DNA of 64,000 nt from Lamellibrachia satsuma (lineage: Eukaryota; Annelida; Polychaeta; Sabellida; Siboglinidae): assembly GCA_033239005.1 (NCBI GenBank), contig BSQZ01000037.1, forward strand, positions 5,645,001-5,709,000, given 5' to 3'. Of the stretch, positions 13,079-27,469 are shown piece by piece; position 1 is the first letter of the stretch; each line of letters begins with the position of its first letter. Under the pieces are notes generated by a model. It saw only the letters and a program-made list of their open reading frames with translations, was not told the DNA's origin and did no database searches. A program made the translations under genes and the position numbers.

Positions 13079-13609
13079 GGGCGTGTCGCGGCACGTGATT
13101 CGTACGGACAGTGACGTCAGTGATCTGGCAATCACGTCACGTGATAGACAATGCATAGGAACGTTAACGATATTTTTACGCGGCGTATGAACAACGTAGT
13201 TACTGGGGCTTAAATGTTTGACATTAGCAAGGTAAGTGGATTGTCGCAAGTCCGCATTTCTGTGTCTCACCTACAGAGGCGCTGCGATAGTAGTGTTTGT
13301 ACAGATGTTTATCGTGTTCAGTTAAACTGCAAATGTCTGACTGGCTAACTCCGACAAGTGGCCTTTATTAGATTCTGCAAGCAAGACAATCGTTGCACTT
13401 GCATCGAGCAGATAGCGAGCCACGCGATTAAAACACGACAACGATCTCGTCGTCATGACAACGGGCAACCTCTTAGAATATAACCGAAATCAGCAGGTGG
13501 CATTTATTGGCATGAACAAATTATCACCTATTTATAAAAAATTACGTCTAAATTATCAGTGGATTTTGGAAACCGCTCCAGCTCACAGTTCAATGGTGAC
13601 TTGTGCATG

Positions 13610-13800
13610 ATTTAACAAGATTTAACAAGATTGCCATCCCAAACAACAAGTTCCAGATGGCAAGTGGACAAGGAAGCCATTGGCCTATCGAGAGTCCAAC
13701 AATTTTCTCACCTATTGTACGCTGTTAGGTCATGTCACTGATAACTGAAGTCTTCCCAGAGATAAGTGTCTGTTTAATATCTTTCGAACAAAACGTTACT
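13610..13800 (-). mobile_element. CR1-like LINE-A 3' stub
   Basis: Matches the 3' end of the LINE at 24675-26410 on the minus strand: (atttaacaag)2, the stem ttgccatc/gatggcaa (13631-13638 and 13656-13663, 17-base loop), then gtggacaaggaag-cattgg, followed by weaker similarity (tcccagagataagtgtc). It is a severely 5'-truncated copy. Confidence 0.65.

Positions 13801-14070
13801 CGGTTTACGTAAGGGGATCATTCCACGGGATCACCACGGGATCACCACGGAATAGCGAGTAGTTATATTGCCTGTTTACACAACGCATCTTAAACATCCA
13901 TGTATAATGTGGGGCATATTTTGGAAAATGTTACGATTGCGTCGTCAAATAATATTATCCTAGCCTAATATTATCTAATAATAATAATGCACTTTATTTT
14001 TACACTCATATCCAGAGTACAACTCTGTTCAAGGGTGTTAACACTGGCTAATATGTGCTCAAATGTGTAT

Positions 14071-14082
14071 AATAAAAATAAA
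14071..14082 (+). terminator. Tandem AATAAA polyadenylation signals
   Basis: Two AATAAA hexamers back to back, about 1 kb after the Pax1/9 stop. This is one of two plausible ends of the transcript. Confidence 0.3.

Positions 14083-15052
14083 GTTCTAAAATTCTAAACG
14101 TCGTAAGTCATCGGGTGTCAGGGATGAATTACCCTCGCGCCTTGAAATTGGCTGTCTCCTTCCATCGTAGGTAACTGAAGACGTTGGGTTGAGCCCCGCC
14201 ACTTTACGGACTTGACATTTCATTTGTATTTGTGATAAATTATAATATCGTGACTTCGGTTCGAATGTTCTTTAAAAAGATAAATGTACCATTGACGCTG
14301 CATTTTCCGAAGCGATGGCTACGGTTGGAGAAGACCATCAATCGGTTTGTTCCTACCCTGTAAACTTCCGAGATACATCACATTGATGTGATGTGTATTG
14401 GAAGTATCACATTCTTCACCGTTGAATGAGTCTTATTGCAACAGTTACGCTGGCAAATGTGGTTAGCCAGCAATTGGGAGTTTATACTGGGAATGAGATT
14501 AAGACTTAGTGATATATACATAGGCCAACTGAGGTTGTTTTAGCACTATACGAAACTCGATCTACGTCGTTCGTGCGTTAAATACACTCCAAATGATTAT
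14601 TTTTTTGTTATTCGATGGTGTCTTGGCTATTGAGACTGAGGTGATTTGCCTGTCCGTATATATAAAACTTAGCGACGTCCCTTTTCCGTCTTTGCAAACT
14701 TCGACAGATATATTTAAAGACTCGCTCCTTTACTTCTGTTCCTGACCATTCTGAGCACCTGCTTCAAGTGTCAATTTGCTGTCGTAACGGGAAGCTTGTT
14801 TTATTTTGAATAACATCCCATGTAATTCACAAATTTAAATCTGTGATTAAAATATGTTGTGTATATATATTTCATGTTGCTTGTACTCGAGAGATGTGTT
14901 ATGTGTGGGTAGGTGCCTGTAGCAGCCAGGGGTAATCGACTTGATCAGTCTCAACGGTTGACTGTGCATCATGTAGGAATTGTAGAGTAAATGTATTTCA
15001 CGGCGTCATGATGACGTCATTGCTGTTTGTAATGTGAATGTGTTATTTTTGT

Positions 15053-15058
15053 AATAAA
15053..15058 (+). terminator. AATAAA polyadenylation signal
   Basis: An AATAAA followed within about 30 bases by a GT/T-rich stretch (gtgtacatttgtttct), giving a good poly(A) context, about 2 kb after the Pax1/9 stop. 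Confidence 0.3.

Positions 15059-15534
15059 AAGTGTACATTTGTTTCTATCGACTTGTCCTGTTTACAACAA
15101 CTTTTTCGTGGACTTTCATATTATATATTACTATGATGTTCTTGACACTAGAATCAATATGATCAATGTATGCAGCCCGCCCAAACACGCTGATAAGCCC
15201 GAAACGTTTGTTTGTATCTTGCCGAAAACGGTCGAAATCTGTGGCACCACGAAACCGGTGTTCACCGGCTACAGAGGAGGCAAAAACAACTATTGCGATG
15301 GATGGAAAGGTAAGGTAGTACATACTAGTACATCTTAGCCGTATACACAAAACAGTTCGTAGTAAGATGAGTGCAGTATTCCCTGGCTTAGACGGACCCA
15401 ACACATCGGCTGCTTACCAGAAAAAATATGGAATTCCTCTTCCAGCGAGGTCGAGTTTTGTAAGCATCGAAGTGTTGATTTCAAAATGTTCTTCTACTTC
15501 ACTTAGAAACATATGGGCGGTCAGTAGTTTATTA

Positions 15535-15629
<95 letters not shown>
15535..15629. repeat. (AT)n microsatellite
   Basis: About 95 bp of pure AT repeat. Confidence 0.95.

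Positions 15630-15632
<3 letters not shown>

Positions 15633-16788
15633 TATACTCTATAAGATGATTTTGCGACGATCAGAAAATGTCGCTTTAAAGGTAAACGTCTGATCGTGTT
15701 TATTTAGCATCTTGTCCGCCCAAATAAGTTTTAACTAACCACTGTTTGTTAATATAACTTGATAGTTATCTGTTTAATTTAAATATCTCGATTCAAAAAT
15801 CTTGTTTACATTGCTTGTTGAACACGAAGGCCGATATTCATATACATAGTTATTATAACGGTAAAATTGTATGTTTTAAAACGTGGTTAAGTAAATTGCA
15901 CTTTCAAGACGGTGAAGGTGTTGGAACAGATACTTTTATGATAAATATGATAAGACTGTGTACCTTTAAATTTCAAGCAATACAGATGCAATCCAAACAA
16001 TTATTCTTCTGCGCGTTATGATTGCGGTATCTGACGAAACGCGACAAACAAGAACACAATCACGTTTAAGAAAATGCCGTAGTTTATAGAAACTCGTGCA
16101 CGAGAACCACGTACAAAACGTGACCAGCGTGCACACTATTCAACACGACGCAACGTGTTCAAAATCAAGATGGACATCCAATTTGAATGTTTGGTATTCC
16201 CGTCCGTAATCACGTAATACGACGCGCGCCGCGTACCGCAGAGGAAATGAACGCTCGCCACCGCTGGTGCACATCTATTGGGGAGTCGAGATTTGTCACG
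16301 ATCGGCGGAATAGTACACCGAGGGTAAAAACCCCCAGCGACCCGTGATCTACACACGTCTGGCTAATACAGATAGGTCGACAACAGATTATGTAAGTCTC
16401 GCTCGGCGCTGCAGACAGTATTTTAAACGACCCAGGAAATGCAATTTGATTTAATTTACGGAGAACGACACCGACGTTCGTCAGAGCCGTCCGGACGTTG
16501 TTTGTGTCAACGACTGAACGTGTCGATGTCGGTGTGGAGACGATGTGTACGTGACTGAACGTATCGATGTCGGTGTGGAGACGATGTGTACGCCACCGCT
16601 TCCGTAAGTTCACACTACCCAGTGCTACATATCGTCACCTGGGTGGCTCGACGTCACAGAGCTGTGGACAGGATACACCCAGAGAACGTCACTTTAAGTG
16701 CCACACAGGAACACCTTTATTGGAAATAAACAGAAATTAATGGATTCCTTTATAAAATGTGCTTTCAAATCTGGAAATTTGCTGATGT
15630..16788. other. Gene-free stretch
   Basis: No gene recognised. A 41-bp direct duplication at 16510-16592 (gactgaacg-gtcgatgtcgg unit) is the only internal structure noted. 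Some CpG-rich sequence lies at 16190-16660. Confidence 0.45.

Positions 16789-17125
16789 GAAAGGTAAAGA
16801 AGGTATGTTCTTATATAGCGCGGTATCCGGTCAATAGGACTGCTCAAAGCGCTTTACACTTCACCCCCTGGCAGACCTGTTCATTCCAAAGCCATCTCAA
16901 CTTCTTTGGAAAGTATTCAGCCACGCTGCAATTGCTGCGCGAAGGCTATTCGTTCACATATCCACCACTGTCTGCATTGCCTGGTACTCATTTATACAGC
17001 TGAGTGAATTGTGACAACGTGGGGTGATCAAACTTGCCAAAGGTTCGAAGCGACCGCAGTGGGATTTGAAACCGGGTTCTCTCGATTGAGAGTCCGGCCT
17101 TCTAACCGGTATGCTATCGCGCCCC
16789..17125 (-). mobile_element. tRNA-derived SINE, full length
   Basis: Read on the minus strand, the element starts at about 17125 with a tRNA-like head: an A-box-like tagcataccgg and, about 40 bases later, a B-box-like ggtttcaaatcc (17061-17073 on the complement). 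The body carries the palindromic aaagcgcttt block (complement near 16850) and it ends near accgcgctatataagaac and a pyrimidine-rich tail. The 3' half is repeated nearly identically at 19126-19293. tRNA-headed SINEs are transcribed by Pol III and mobilised by LINE proteins; the partner LINE here is unknown. Confidence 0.7.

Positions 17126-17132
17126 ATGTGTC

Positions 17133-17942
<810 letters not shown>

Positions 17943-18075
17943 CGCTCCAGCAGTTATACCCCAGTACGCGTCTTTCGTTTTCAACAGTTGATTGCCACGT
18001 AGTCTTTGGTCGACCAACCTTTCTTCTACCTTCGGGCATCCAGGTCAACGCCCTTTCACATTTGAATATGCGTAC

Positions 18076-18257
<182 letters not shown>

Positions 18258-18361
18258 TGCAAAACATATTACACGGGTTTTTCTTTTACAACAAATCGTT
18301 CGTCTTAATCTTGTGAAATATAATGAATTTATCAATAGAAAGTAAACGAACATAGGCAATG

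Positions 18362-18425
18362 TACACACTATGTACGCACTATGTACACACTATGTACACA
18401 CTATGTACGCACTATGTACACATTA
18362..18425. repeat. 11-bp tandem repeat
   Basis: About six units of cactatgtac(a/g). Confidence 0.85.

Positions 18426-19125
18426 TGACTCACAAATCCCGCAGCTGTGCCAACACGGGTCAGTAGAAACAACATGTCCGGACATCAACATGTCTACAGA
18501 CTTCCGGTCATCACGAGCTCCGGACAAGTGGATGCTCAAATAAAAGAACACTATGTTCCTAGCTCGAGATTGTTGAGTTAGACACAAGCCAGATATGTCG
18601 GTACAGTCATAAGCTCGCAGCACGCTTCAGGACCCGGCGACCGACTCGAGAGGAACGCAAACAGCGACTTCCTCGTTCGCGCGAAAGATCAGTATTTCAA
18701 ACAAAGATGTTCCTGCGAGGTATGGCGTCTCTGCTCTATGACTGCAAACATCTGTGCAGTACATAGGGTACTTAGAAGGTTACCATGAGCACGTACAGAG
18801 GCAACAAACGCCATCAAATGCGGCTGTTGGAATTTCTGGACACTCTTTCGGTGCAGTTTTGCGAGGCGAACTGGCCGTGATTTAACAGCCAGTTGTGGTT
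18901 TAAGCAGCGCTGATAGCCATCCGACAGCTGTTGATTTTTAGAAGTTCTGCTGGTTCTGCTATTATTAATTTAATTTGGTGTGATTCAGGGCGGATCTGGG
19001 TAGACATTTCACTAAGACAGTTGCCGATTTAATGTTCCTTTCAAGTTTGCGTTGGTCTTTGGTAATTGTGTGGCCCGAACACGTAGCAATGGGGAATGTT
19101 ACTTCCGCCACCCGGATCAAGTAAA
18426..19125. other. Gene-free stretch
   Basis: Mixed-composition non-coding sequence; nothing recognised. Confidence 0.4.

Positions 19126-19293
19126 GGTAAAAGGTACGTTCTTATATAGCGCGGTATCCGGTCCATAGGACTGCTCAAAGCGCTTTACACTTCACCCCCT
19201 GGCAGACCTGTTCATTCCAAGGCCATCTCAACTTCTTTGGGAAGTATTCAGCCACGCTGCAATTGCTGCGCGAAGGCTATTCGTTCACATATA
19126..19293 (-). mobile_element. tRNA-derived SINE, 5'-truncated copy
   Basis: Matches the 3' half of the SINE at 16789-17125 with only a handful of differences over about 167 bp, then breaks off (after ttcacata) before the tRNA-like head. 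Losing the 5' end is what incomplete reverse transcription produces. Confidence 0.75.

Positions 19294-19375
19294 TGTCAGA
19301 GTCCTACGCCTACGAAGTAAGAGTAAACACGACGTGTCTCGGCTTCAGTAGTACTCGTGCCATGATCTACCAGCA

Positions 19376-19427
19376 CAATACAATACAATACAATACAATA
19401 CAATACAATACAATACAATACAATACC
19376..19427. repeat. (CAATA)n microsatellite
   Basis: About ten perfect pentamer units. Confidence 0.95.

Positions 19428-19469
19428 CATTATCTACCGATATACAACACAGTATGATATACCCAGCGA

Positions 19470-19927
19470 AATGCATTATATACAAATGTAAACACATTTG
19501 TGTAGCGGTATACTAGAGCAAGGATAACTACCAATTTAGCATGTTAACTACTAATTAATGTGTTAACTAATATTCATTTTCATGAGTGTTTCTGTCAACA
19601 ACGTGCTTGACGGAACTTATCACACTGACCAATTAACGGAACCCGTGAAAAAAGAAACACATTTCTCCTTCCCCAATGCTTTCGTCGACATCAATTAGTC
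19701 TCAAGCTGCCGATGTTTAACTAAAGTGGATTTTCTGACTCATGTTTCGCCCCTTTTTTATGTGCTTACGCTACGGCGGTTTACTTGTTTGACCGACATGT
19801 CGTCTCCGAATGTACTGTTGCATAACCACAAATATGAGTTATTGTATTTTATATGTATTTTGTATTGATTATGCAAATATATTGAAATGTACAGACTACA
19901 TTTATTGGTACTTGATTACTTATAATG

Positions 19928-19967
<40 letters not shown>

Positions 19968-20480
19968 TACGTGAATATGTGTCATTTTTATTATGTGGTA
20001 CATATGCGTATATTTCTTACAATATAATCGCTAGAAGGCTTGTTTGTTCACACATTCGGAACACAAAAAGCAGTTATTTCAGAAACGCCAGAATAAAAAC
20101 GAAGCGGATGTAATCCCGAATGTTCTTGACAAAATTGTAATTGATCGCGGATTATGATCAAATGGCGGTTCAGAGGGCGTCGTGCCTCGAATCTTTGACT
20201 TTCATTCGATGCAGATCGGCGTTTTTATCCGTTCTTGTTGGCATATGCAGTCAATCAGCGGCCGGGGGCTGCTTTGATTCCAGCCCCGACGCCGACATGT
20301 GGCACTGATAACGCGCGACTAAAGAGAACGAGCCGATGGAAAACCGCCCGACTGTTATGCCGTTTCATTCAGCGCCTCGAGAACCTGGCGAGTCGGATAA
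20401 TAACGTGGGTATGCAATAATAGTTACTGTTACGATATGGTTAAGACGTTACCGCCCTGTGCATATATAGAGTCGAAATGT
19470..20480. other. Gene-free stretch with (GTGC)n
   Basis: A (GTGC)n array at 19925-19970 and a GC-rich unique patch at about 20160-20400. No gene was recognised in either. Confidence 0.45.

Positions 20481-20489
20481 TTTCCTATC

Positions 20490-20646
<157 letters not shown>

Positions 20647-21019
20647 AGGAGCGCGTTTGGTGTGATATGTGACGTTCGTTAGTGACTGTCACGATAAGAA
20701 TATTAAAAATGTCATCGCGGAAATATCCAAATGTGTCAACATCTCTCGAAAATGCGACGTAACACTTGCAGTTATACAAACGTTTAGCGTCTCATTGCCC
20801 ATGTATTACGTAAAGTGGAATAAAAAACACTTCAATTGTATGCAATTGTGTGTGGCACCCAGTTGTGCGTAATGATTACAAAGGGTAATTCGACTGTTCG
20901 TAGAAAGGGTATAACATCGATGTAAATTTCGAAATTAAACTGAAGGCCCGACCGTGTTGTCGTAAATAACCCTCTGAAATTTTGGCGACCGAAATGCAAA
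21001 GCGTCTAGGAGTAGTAGCA

Positions 21020-21140
21020 TAGCATGCAAACATACAAACACACAAACATATATACAAACATACAAACATACATAACATACATACATACATACATACATAC
21101 ATACATACATACATACATACATACATACAAACATACATAC
21020..21140. repeat. (CATA)n microsatellite
   Basis: Tetranucleotide CATA/CAAA array with about 15 perfect units in the core. Confidence 0.95.

Positions 21141-21339
21141 TCACGGTGGATTATAATAAAATGGATGCGTTTGGGCAACATTGTCCAAACTACACATTCA
21201 AATAACATGTCCACAATGATTTGCATTATTCAGTATAATATATGTTAAAAAAATATATTTTTCCGTGACTCGACGGTCACCAAATCTTCGCGAAATTCAC
21301 ATTGATATAAATAATCATATAAAGTCAAATCCATTGTGA

Positions 21340-21632
21340 CGTTTTCTTGTTACCGCGTCATCACGCTACCTATCAAGTTTCCTTATTACCGCGTCATCAC
21401 ACTACCTATCAAGTTTCCTTGTTACGGCGTCATCATGCTACCTATCACGTTTCCTTGTTACCGCGTCATCACGCTACCTATCACGTTTTCTTGTTACCGC
21501 GTCATCACGCTACCTATCACGTTTCCTTGTTACGGCGTCATCACGCTACCTATCACGTTTCCTTGTTACTGCGTCATCACGCTACCTATCACGTTTCCTA
21601 TTTACCGCGTCATCACGCTATATACCTATCAC
21340..21632. repeat. 36-bp minisatellite, about 8 units
   Basis: Tandem 36-bp units with core ttaccgcgtcatcacgctac. The length is divisible by three, so two overlapping frames stay open, but there is no other sign of coding. Confidence 0.9.

Positions 21633-21639
21633 GTTTAGA

Positions 21640-22159
21640 ATAAATGAAATAAGATGTTATTACGTGCACCATTTTAAGCGCGAAAATGACAACGGTAATA
21701 CAAAATGTAACGCAAATGATATAATGTCTGTTTCCAGAACGAATCACATGGAACATCAATCTTTATCCATCCAGACTGCTGCTGGATTTTACGTTTTTCG
21801 ATCGGTGTTATTGTTACCTTGGTTATTTGACACAGGCGTATGCGTCAGTCACGTGTCAAATTCTTTTTACACGTTGATACGACCATGAAGAACTGAAAGG
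21901 GGACGGGTGTTTTAAGTGATGCCGGTGGCGTAACGGAAGAGAGACATATGGCGGATTGTACTTGATATCGGGCGGTATCCAGATGGAAGGACTCTGACGT
22001 TTGCTAACTGTGTGTTTGAGAGCTGTCACCGACTGCACCGAGTTAACCCCACTACTTGCATACTCATCCGTGGGTGCCTTACGTGAGCCGGCTAAATGCC
22101 AGGCGATGCGGGTATCTCGTGCAGTACAGTACGTAACATACGGATCACGTCATAACTAT
21640..22159. other. Gene-free stretch
   Basis: Unique-looking sequence with no recognisable gene. Confidence 0.4.

Positions 22160-22290
22160 AATGTAAAGTAGTTTGTGACTCTGCATGCATGTTCCCTCCT
22201 ATCTCCGTCAGTTTCGCATGTCTGGGGATGAACGTTTGTAGACATGCCCGGGGGGGGGGCACTGGGATGGTTCGTATAGATTAAATACAT
22160..22290 (+). repeat. Dispersed repeat R1, copy B
   Basis: Same block order as 9352-9520: aaagtagttt-tgactctgc, tatctccgtcagttt, a G-run (ggggggggg near 22250) and ggttcgtatagattaaat. 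Confidence 0.55.

Positions 22291-22384
22291 TTCAAACTGT
22301 CCCCGATTCGTGGAATCTTCCATGAAAGACAGTTTCGGTGCAAAACAGGGGAGTTCAGCAAAATAGGCGAGTCCTCGGATATTA

Positions 22385-22640
22385 TAGTTGTGCTGGGCTA
22401 CTATATAGCTTTTCTAGGTAACTAGCTGTCCTGGACTATTAGCTACCATGGGCTACTCGCTGCAATGAACAACAAACTGCCCTGGCTTACTATAGTATAA
22501 CTGCCCCTGGTTACTAGCTGTCATGGGCTATTAGTTGTTTGTTTTTGGGGCGATTAGCTATCCTGGGTTGGCCTGGATTACCATAGCTGTCCTGGGTTAC
22601 TATTCTGCCCTGAGCTAACAGCTGTCCTGGCCTACTAGCT
22385..22640. repeat. Degenerate short-unit repeat
   Basis: Irregular repetition of agct-gtcctgggctacta at 17- to 35-base spacing, with many substitutions; probably an old minisatellite. Confidence 0.6.

Positions 22641-23354
22641 GTGGGTAGTTGTTCTTGAATCCTGAGCAGATAATATGGCCGGATTTAAACTTTTTTATAC
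22701 AGTTAAGTTTCGCAGTAATTTCAGATTGGTCTTTGATAACGTTGTGCCCTGAAATCGAGGTAGGTTGAAAAATACTCCTGCATGTCTTGGAAATCTTATG
22801 CCATGAAATCGAGGTAGGAGGAAGGATACTCCTGTCTTGGTAACCTTGCGCATTGAACACCGAGGAGGAGATGCTTCGGGCCGCACGCTTCCTCTCGAGA
22901 AAGCAGACTGTTGTATTCGCTACTGGTACAGAAAGCACCGCTCTGAAACATACTTTCACCGCCTCCGTGTTTGCCTTTGCAACGTAGACGTAGATTTACC
23001 GTATGCTACTTTAGTTAGTCTGTGTGTGGCATCGTTATCGTGAGCACGTCAGCTTCCCATCACTGCAAAGGGCAGTGAAGTATATCCATCATAGTGTCAT
23101 AATCATCTTTCTATGTACTGTCTATCCTGAACGATCTCTCTCACACAGTTGCGCCCGATGTTTTATCATGGGAACTTTTCACGTGCGAGCGCAATGCTGG
23201 ATGGAACCCGTGTATTAAAAACGTTCCCGCATCTTTCATGTGTGTTCTGTACTGGCACATGAGTGACGCTACGTGGCGCTACCAAAAATCTGTTGCTTCG
23301 TGTTTGTATATGTAGTACTTGCACAAGCACTGCAATTTTGCCGCAGTTTATTAG
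22641..23354. other. Gene-free stretch
   Basis: Contains a diverged direct repeat (ccctgaaatcgaggtagg / catgaaatcgaggtagg, 22745-22825). No gene recognised. Confidence 0.4.

Positions 23355-23356
23355 TG

Positions 23357-23387
<31 letters not shown>

Positions 23388-23490
23388 TTGCTTGCGTGCG
23401 TGCGTGCGTGCGTGCGTGTGCGCGCGCGCCTATGTGCGTGCTTACCTGCGTGCATGCGTGGATGCGTGCGTGCGTGCGTGCGTGCATGCG
23355..23490. repeat. (GTGT)n/(GTGC)n microsatellite
   Basis: GT repeat passing into imperfect GTGC repeat. Confidence 0.9.

Positions 23491-24130
23491 ACTTTTTTGC
23501 GAACGTGTTTTGACATCGACAATTCGAATATCCGACTAAATGTACCGCTACTAAATATTGACCCGTCTTTCTGTACATAATTTATTCAGTGATTTGTATA
23601 ATACCTTTCGCTGCTATCAATCATCGGTAGTGACATTTCCTTGATAACATGACAATTACGAGGTAGCGAGAAGCGTTTAGACAAAGGTAGGCCTAACTAC
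23701 TGTGCATGGATGAGTCATGATGTGATACCGCGGCGTTGCTTGCTGCCGTTCACATTACACGGGGAATGCTGCCAATGCGAGAATGGCAATTTCCAAAAGC
23801 ATCTCAAGTTGGAATGGCGTATTTGGGAACGACACTTGTATTTATGCATTTACTTGTATTTATAAATACAATAATTGTATTTATAAATGTTGGATATACA
23901 ACGGTTTAGGAACACGCGTTTTTCGTGTCACCGGAAAGGCCGTGTAGACGGAAAAGGGAAAAGTTAGAATTGGCGTCTGTCATGGTTTCTTTAGAAGATA
24001 ATTCATCGTACGTCCTCTATATGAACAGTTTCACGCCATCATCGTTTCTTGTATTGTAGACGTCGGACACGTTCTTGGGGTAGGTCTGAAACGTTACCTA
24101 AAAAAAACAACCGACGTTATTGATAACTGA
23491..24130. other. Gene-free stretch
   Basis: A small cluster of tatttataaat units lies at 23838-23890; otherwise nothing recognised. Confidence 0.4.

Positions 24131-24260
24131 AATCTATACTATATAAAACAGTTTATGCCTGTGTTTCTTTGTCTGTCGAATTGTATGTTGCCTCATATCT
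24201 GACATTTTATAGGCGAGCCCGCGGGCCCTTTTGGATGGTTCATACATTAAACAAATGTGA
24131..24260 (+). repeat. Dispersed repeat R1, copy C
   Basis: More diverged copy of the 9352 and 22160 repeat: tgtctgtc block, catatctgacattt, g-rich block and ggttcatacattaaac. It starts with ctatactatataaaac. Confidence 0.4.

Positions 24261-24527
24261 AATTCCCCCGGGGTGGGGATCTTGCGAAGAAACGTGGATG
24301 TTTTATGTAGATTACGTAACAAATACGTACCATTGTTCGCCACGTTCATGTGTTCATGTTTCTACGATCGTTCTGAGTTCCATGATCTACGTCAAACGTA
24401 CACGTAAGTTCCTTCGTACGGTGCGAACGCTTAACAATGAAACCGGCAGTAGTACGTAATTGTGCGGGCGTGACGTTGCATCCACATCATTGCCAATGGT
24501 GTTGACCTACCAACAGCTGGGTACTGC

Positions 24528-24625
24528 AAGGCGTCATAATGCAGTACAAGGCGTCATATGGCAGTGCAAGGCGTCATATGGCAGCGCAAGGCATCATAAG
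24601 GCAGTGCAAGGCGTCATAAGCTCTT
24528..24625. repeat. About 20-bp tandem repeat
   Basis: Five units of gcaaggcgtcatatggcagt with single-base variants. Confidence 0.85.

Positions 24626-24674
24626 GCAGTGGCTGTCTTTTCTCCGGTGCAACGACGGGCAACTCGATTAGTAA

Positions 24675-26410
24675 CTAAGTAACAAGATTTAACAAGATTG
24701 CCATCCAAATGCCCGGCTGGCAAATGGACAAGGAAGACATTGGCTTATCAAGAGTCCAACATCATCTATATATAACCCGCCCTCCTGAGATATGTGTCAA
24801 CCTTGTTTTTAAGCATATTCACGCTGCTAGCAGTTACACAATCTGTAGACAATTTGTTCCATTCATTTATTGTCCTTATATAGTGAGAACGAGTACTTCC
24901 TGATATCCAATCTACACTGATCCTTTACTAATGTCCTCTATAGTTCTACTATATATTACTTGAGTGAGAAAAACATATTTCTATCAATATTTTTTATACC
25001 CATTCAATATTTTAAAAACTTCAATTTAATCTCCTCTGAACATCCTTGTCTCTACGGTTGTTAAAAATTCTTTTAGACGTTCTTCATAACTAGGTGTCTC
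25101 AGTTCTGGAATAATTTTAGTTGCTCTCCTCTGTATCCGTTCAAACTTATATACATCCTTCTTACGATATGGTTTCCAAGCTTGTATACATTATTCTAAAT
25201 AAGGCCTAACTATTGAGTTATATAGAGGGATGATTACTTTATTATTGTATGTTATATGTCTCCTAACCAACCCACAAATGTTATTACCCTTTGAAGCTGC
25301 AATACCATGCTGCACCCTGCTCTGAAACTTTCATATTAGCATATATTGTTACTCCTACGTCCTTTTCTTTTTCGGTAGTACCTAGAACAGTATCTCCCAT
25401 TTAATACTTTACACCTAAGTTCCCATGTCCTTAGATTTCCCAAAATTTAATAACATCTGCCTGTCTAGATCGTTTTGTAACTGTTTATCACCATCATTGT
25501 TAACCTTTCTAAACAGTGGTAATCTTTGATGTGAAACTTTATCTAAAGCTCCAAGTAAATAATATCTACTACATGGTGATCGTTCGTCTATCCACTTAAT
25601 TATTTCTTCCAAAAACCATAGCATATTTATTAAGCATGACATAGCTTTTAGGAATCCATGTTGATATGGATTTAATAACTTATGCCTAACAAGGAAGTCC
25701 ACGTTTCTAATAATTTACAAATCACTGGTGTTAAACTCACTGGTCTGTAATTCTCTGACTTGTTTCTCGAACCCTTTTTAAACAATGGTATATATGATGT
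25801 TTGCTTCTTTCCATTCAAGAGGAACCACTCCCTCTTTTAATGACAAGTTGAACATTCTTGCAAGTGGTATACTAATTTGTTCTGTTTCCATTAGTAGTTT
25901 TGGCGGAATTCCATCCACTCCAGATGGTTTATTATCCTTCATTGCCTTTATTTTCTTAGCTACCATTTCATGAGTTACAATTAACTGCCATAAATAGTGC
26001 GATTTATAGCCTGAAACTGGTAATGAACTAATATCCTCTCTGGTAAACACTGAACTGAAGTAACCATTTAGGTCTTCCGCCATTAAAAACCTTGTGATAT
26101 CATATTTCCAGCACTGTGGTGGTTTAACTTTATCTCGTACTTTTTGTTTACTCCTGACGTATGCATAAAAAACTCTTGCTATAATTTGTTTATGTTATGC
26201 AAATTTGTGCTCATAGCTTTTAGATTGTCTAATTTCAGTTGTAGCTGCATTAAGTGCCTCTTTTTATTTGTGCAGTATATATTCTTAAAGTATACCAATC
26301 CTTTCTGGTACGCCTATATAAACCCTCCACATAGTTTGTTTGTATGCTATTTTTCAAATAGCTTCTTTTGAAAAGGGTTTCTTTCTAGACCGTTTTCTTT
26401 GTTTTTGGAA
24675..26410 (-). mobile_element. CR1-like LINE-A, 3' part, decayed
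   Basis: Minus-strand non-LTR retrotransposon remnant. Translated segments at 26083-25778 (LNGYFSSVFTREDISSLPV, then KPSGVDGIPPKLLME and LARMFNLSL) and 25702-25415 (HGFLKAMSCL, ALDKVSHQRL) are CR1-group reverse-transcriptase finger and palm motifs. The YADD region cannot be found intact. The segment 24700-25415 is the 3' UTR and thumb remnant. The 3' end has a stem-loop (ttgcca/tggcaa, 24698-24723) followed by two attttaacaag-type units. Several stops and frameshifts show it is dead. Confidence 0.8.

Positions 26411-27469
26411 AGCAAACCACCACATCGTCCCCCTTGCTTAGTGATGTATTTCACTTCCTAGCTATCGAATATACAAAAACACCCTCGCTCTCCTCCTCAC
26501 CCCCTCTGTCATTAATTCAGAGTAGCTCGTCGAATCCCTTCCGTCGCATTCTGCCCTGCATTAAGTTAAGTTAAGTTCTGTGAGATATTATTTTATTTCA
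26601 GTCCTATTTAATTTTATCACGTCTTAAAACCTCTCTATAACGTCACACCATTTGGTAAGGTTTTCCCGGATATCAATTATCAAATGTATTTATCCAAAGA
26701 GCAAGCATAAACTTAGACAGTGTACGTCTTGTCCATAGACATAAATAGAACACCCGTTAGTTTATAGGGGGGTGATTAATGATGTAACTCTATGGTCTTG
26801 CCTCGCATATACCGACCGACGTTATCTCGGCAGGCCTCGGCACTTGGCGTCTCTGAGAGGACACGGAATTCAATAGCGGCGTTCGTTGACAGCAATTTTA
26901 TTCCGAAACAACTTATCCAGCAGTAGTATTTAGTTGGTACAAAACCTAATGATATTTACACATGTTATGCCGATATTATTAACGATATCACATATTATAT
27001 CGAGGAATTATAAGCAATATTGCTTCTTTTCCATTGTTTCCTTTGCTAAATTATAAAATTATGTGTTATATCACGAATAAAATAAATAATTATAATTATT
27101 AACGATACACATTCCAGTTGTATCGTATGTTCTTGATCACACTCACACTAATCGATGAGCCATTGGAACCGGTGCTAACAGTTATTCTCGCCATTCACAT
27201 TTCGATTCGGATTTCGAGAAAACAGCACATGTTGCTGTTTGTGCTGCTGGTGACTTCTAGAGGAGTCCCGCCAAATTCTGCTAATTCGTTTTCAACATGC
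27301 CGCCAATTGTCGCCCACTCACACCAGATTCTGTCTTCGAACGCAGGGATACTCCCGTCATCGCACGTGCTTGCGCTGTCACCCGACCACTATAAACATAA
27401 ACAAGTCTGTATCGTACTCATTAAATATGTCACTCACAAACATATTTTGTTCGGGTTACACGAAATCCA
26411..27469. other. Gene-free stretch
   Basis: AT-rich sequence with a short (TTAAG)n at 26561-26575. No gene recognised. Confidence 0.4.

Larger units (their letters stand above)
13079..15058 (+). other. Pax1/9 3' flank and possible 3' UTR
   Basis: No coding potential. Contains a CR1-like 3' stub (13610-13800) and an AAT-rich segment (about 13950-14100). Possible poly(A) signals are listed separately. Where the transcript ends cannot be told from sequence. Confidence 0.45.

Noticed and set aside
12242..13270. 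342-codon minus-strand frame across Pax1/9 exon 3
   Set aside because: Shadow of a GC-rich coding exon; the sense frame has clear paired-domain homology and the antisense protein has none.
17054..17125. Functional tRNA gene on the minus strand
   Set aside because: Box-like words are present but diverged, and the sequence continues directly into a SINE body, half of which recurs at 19126.
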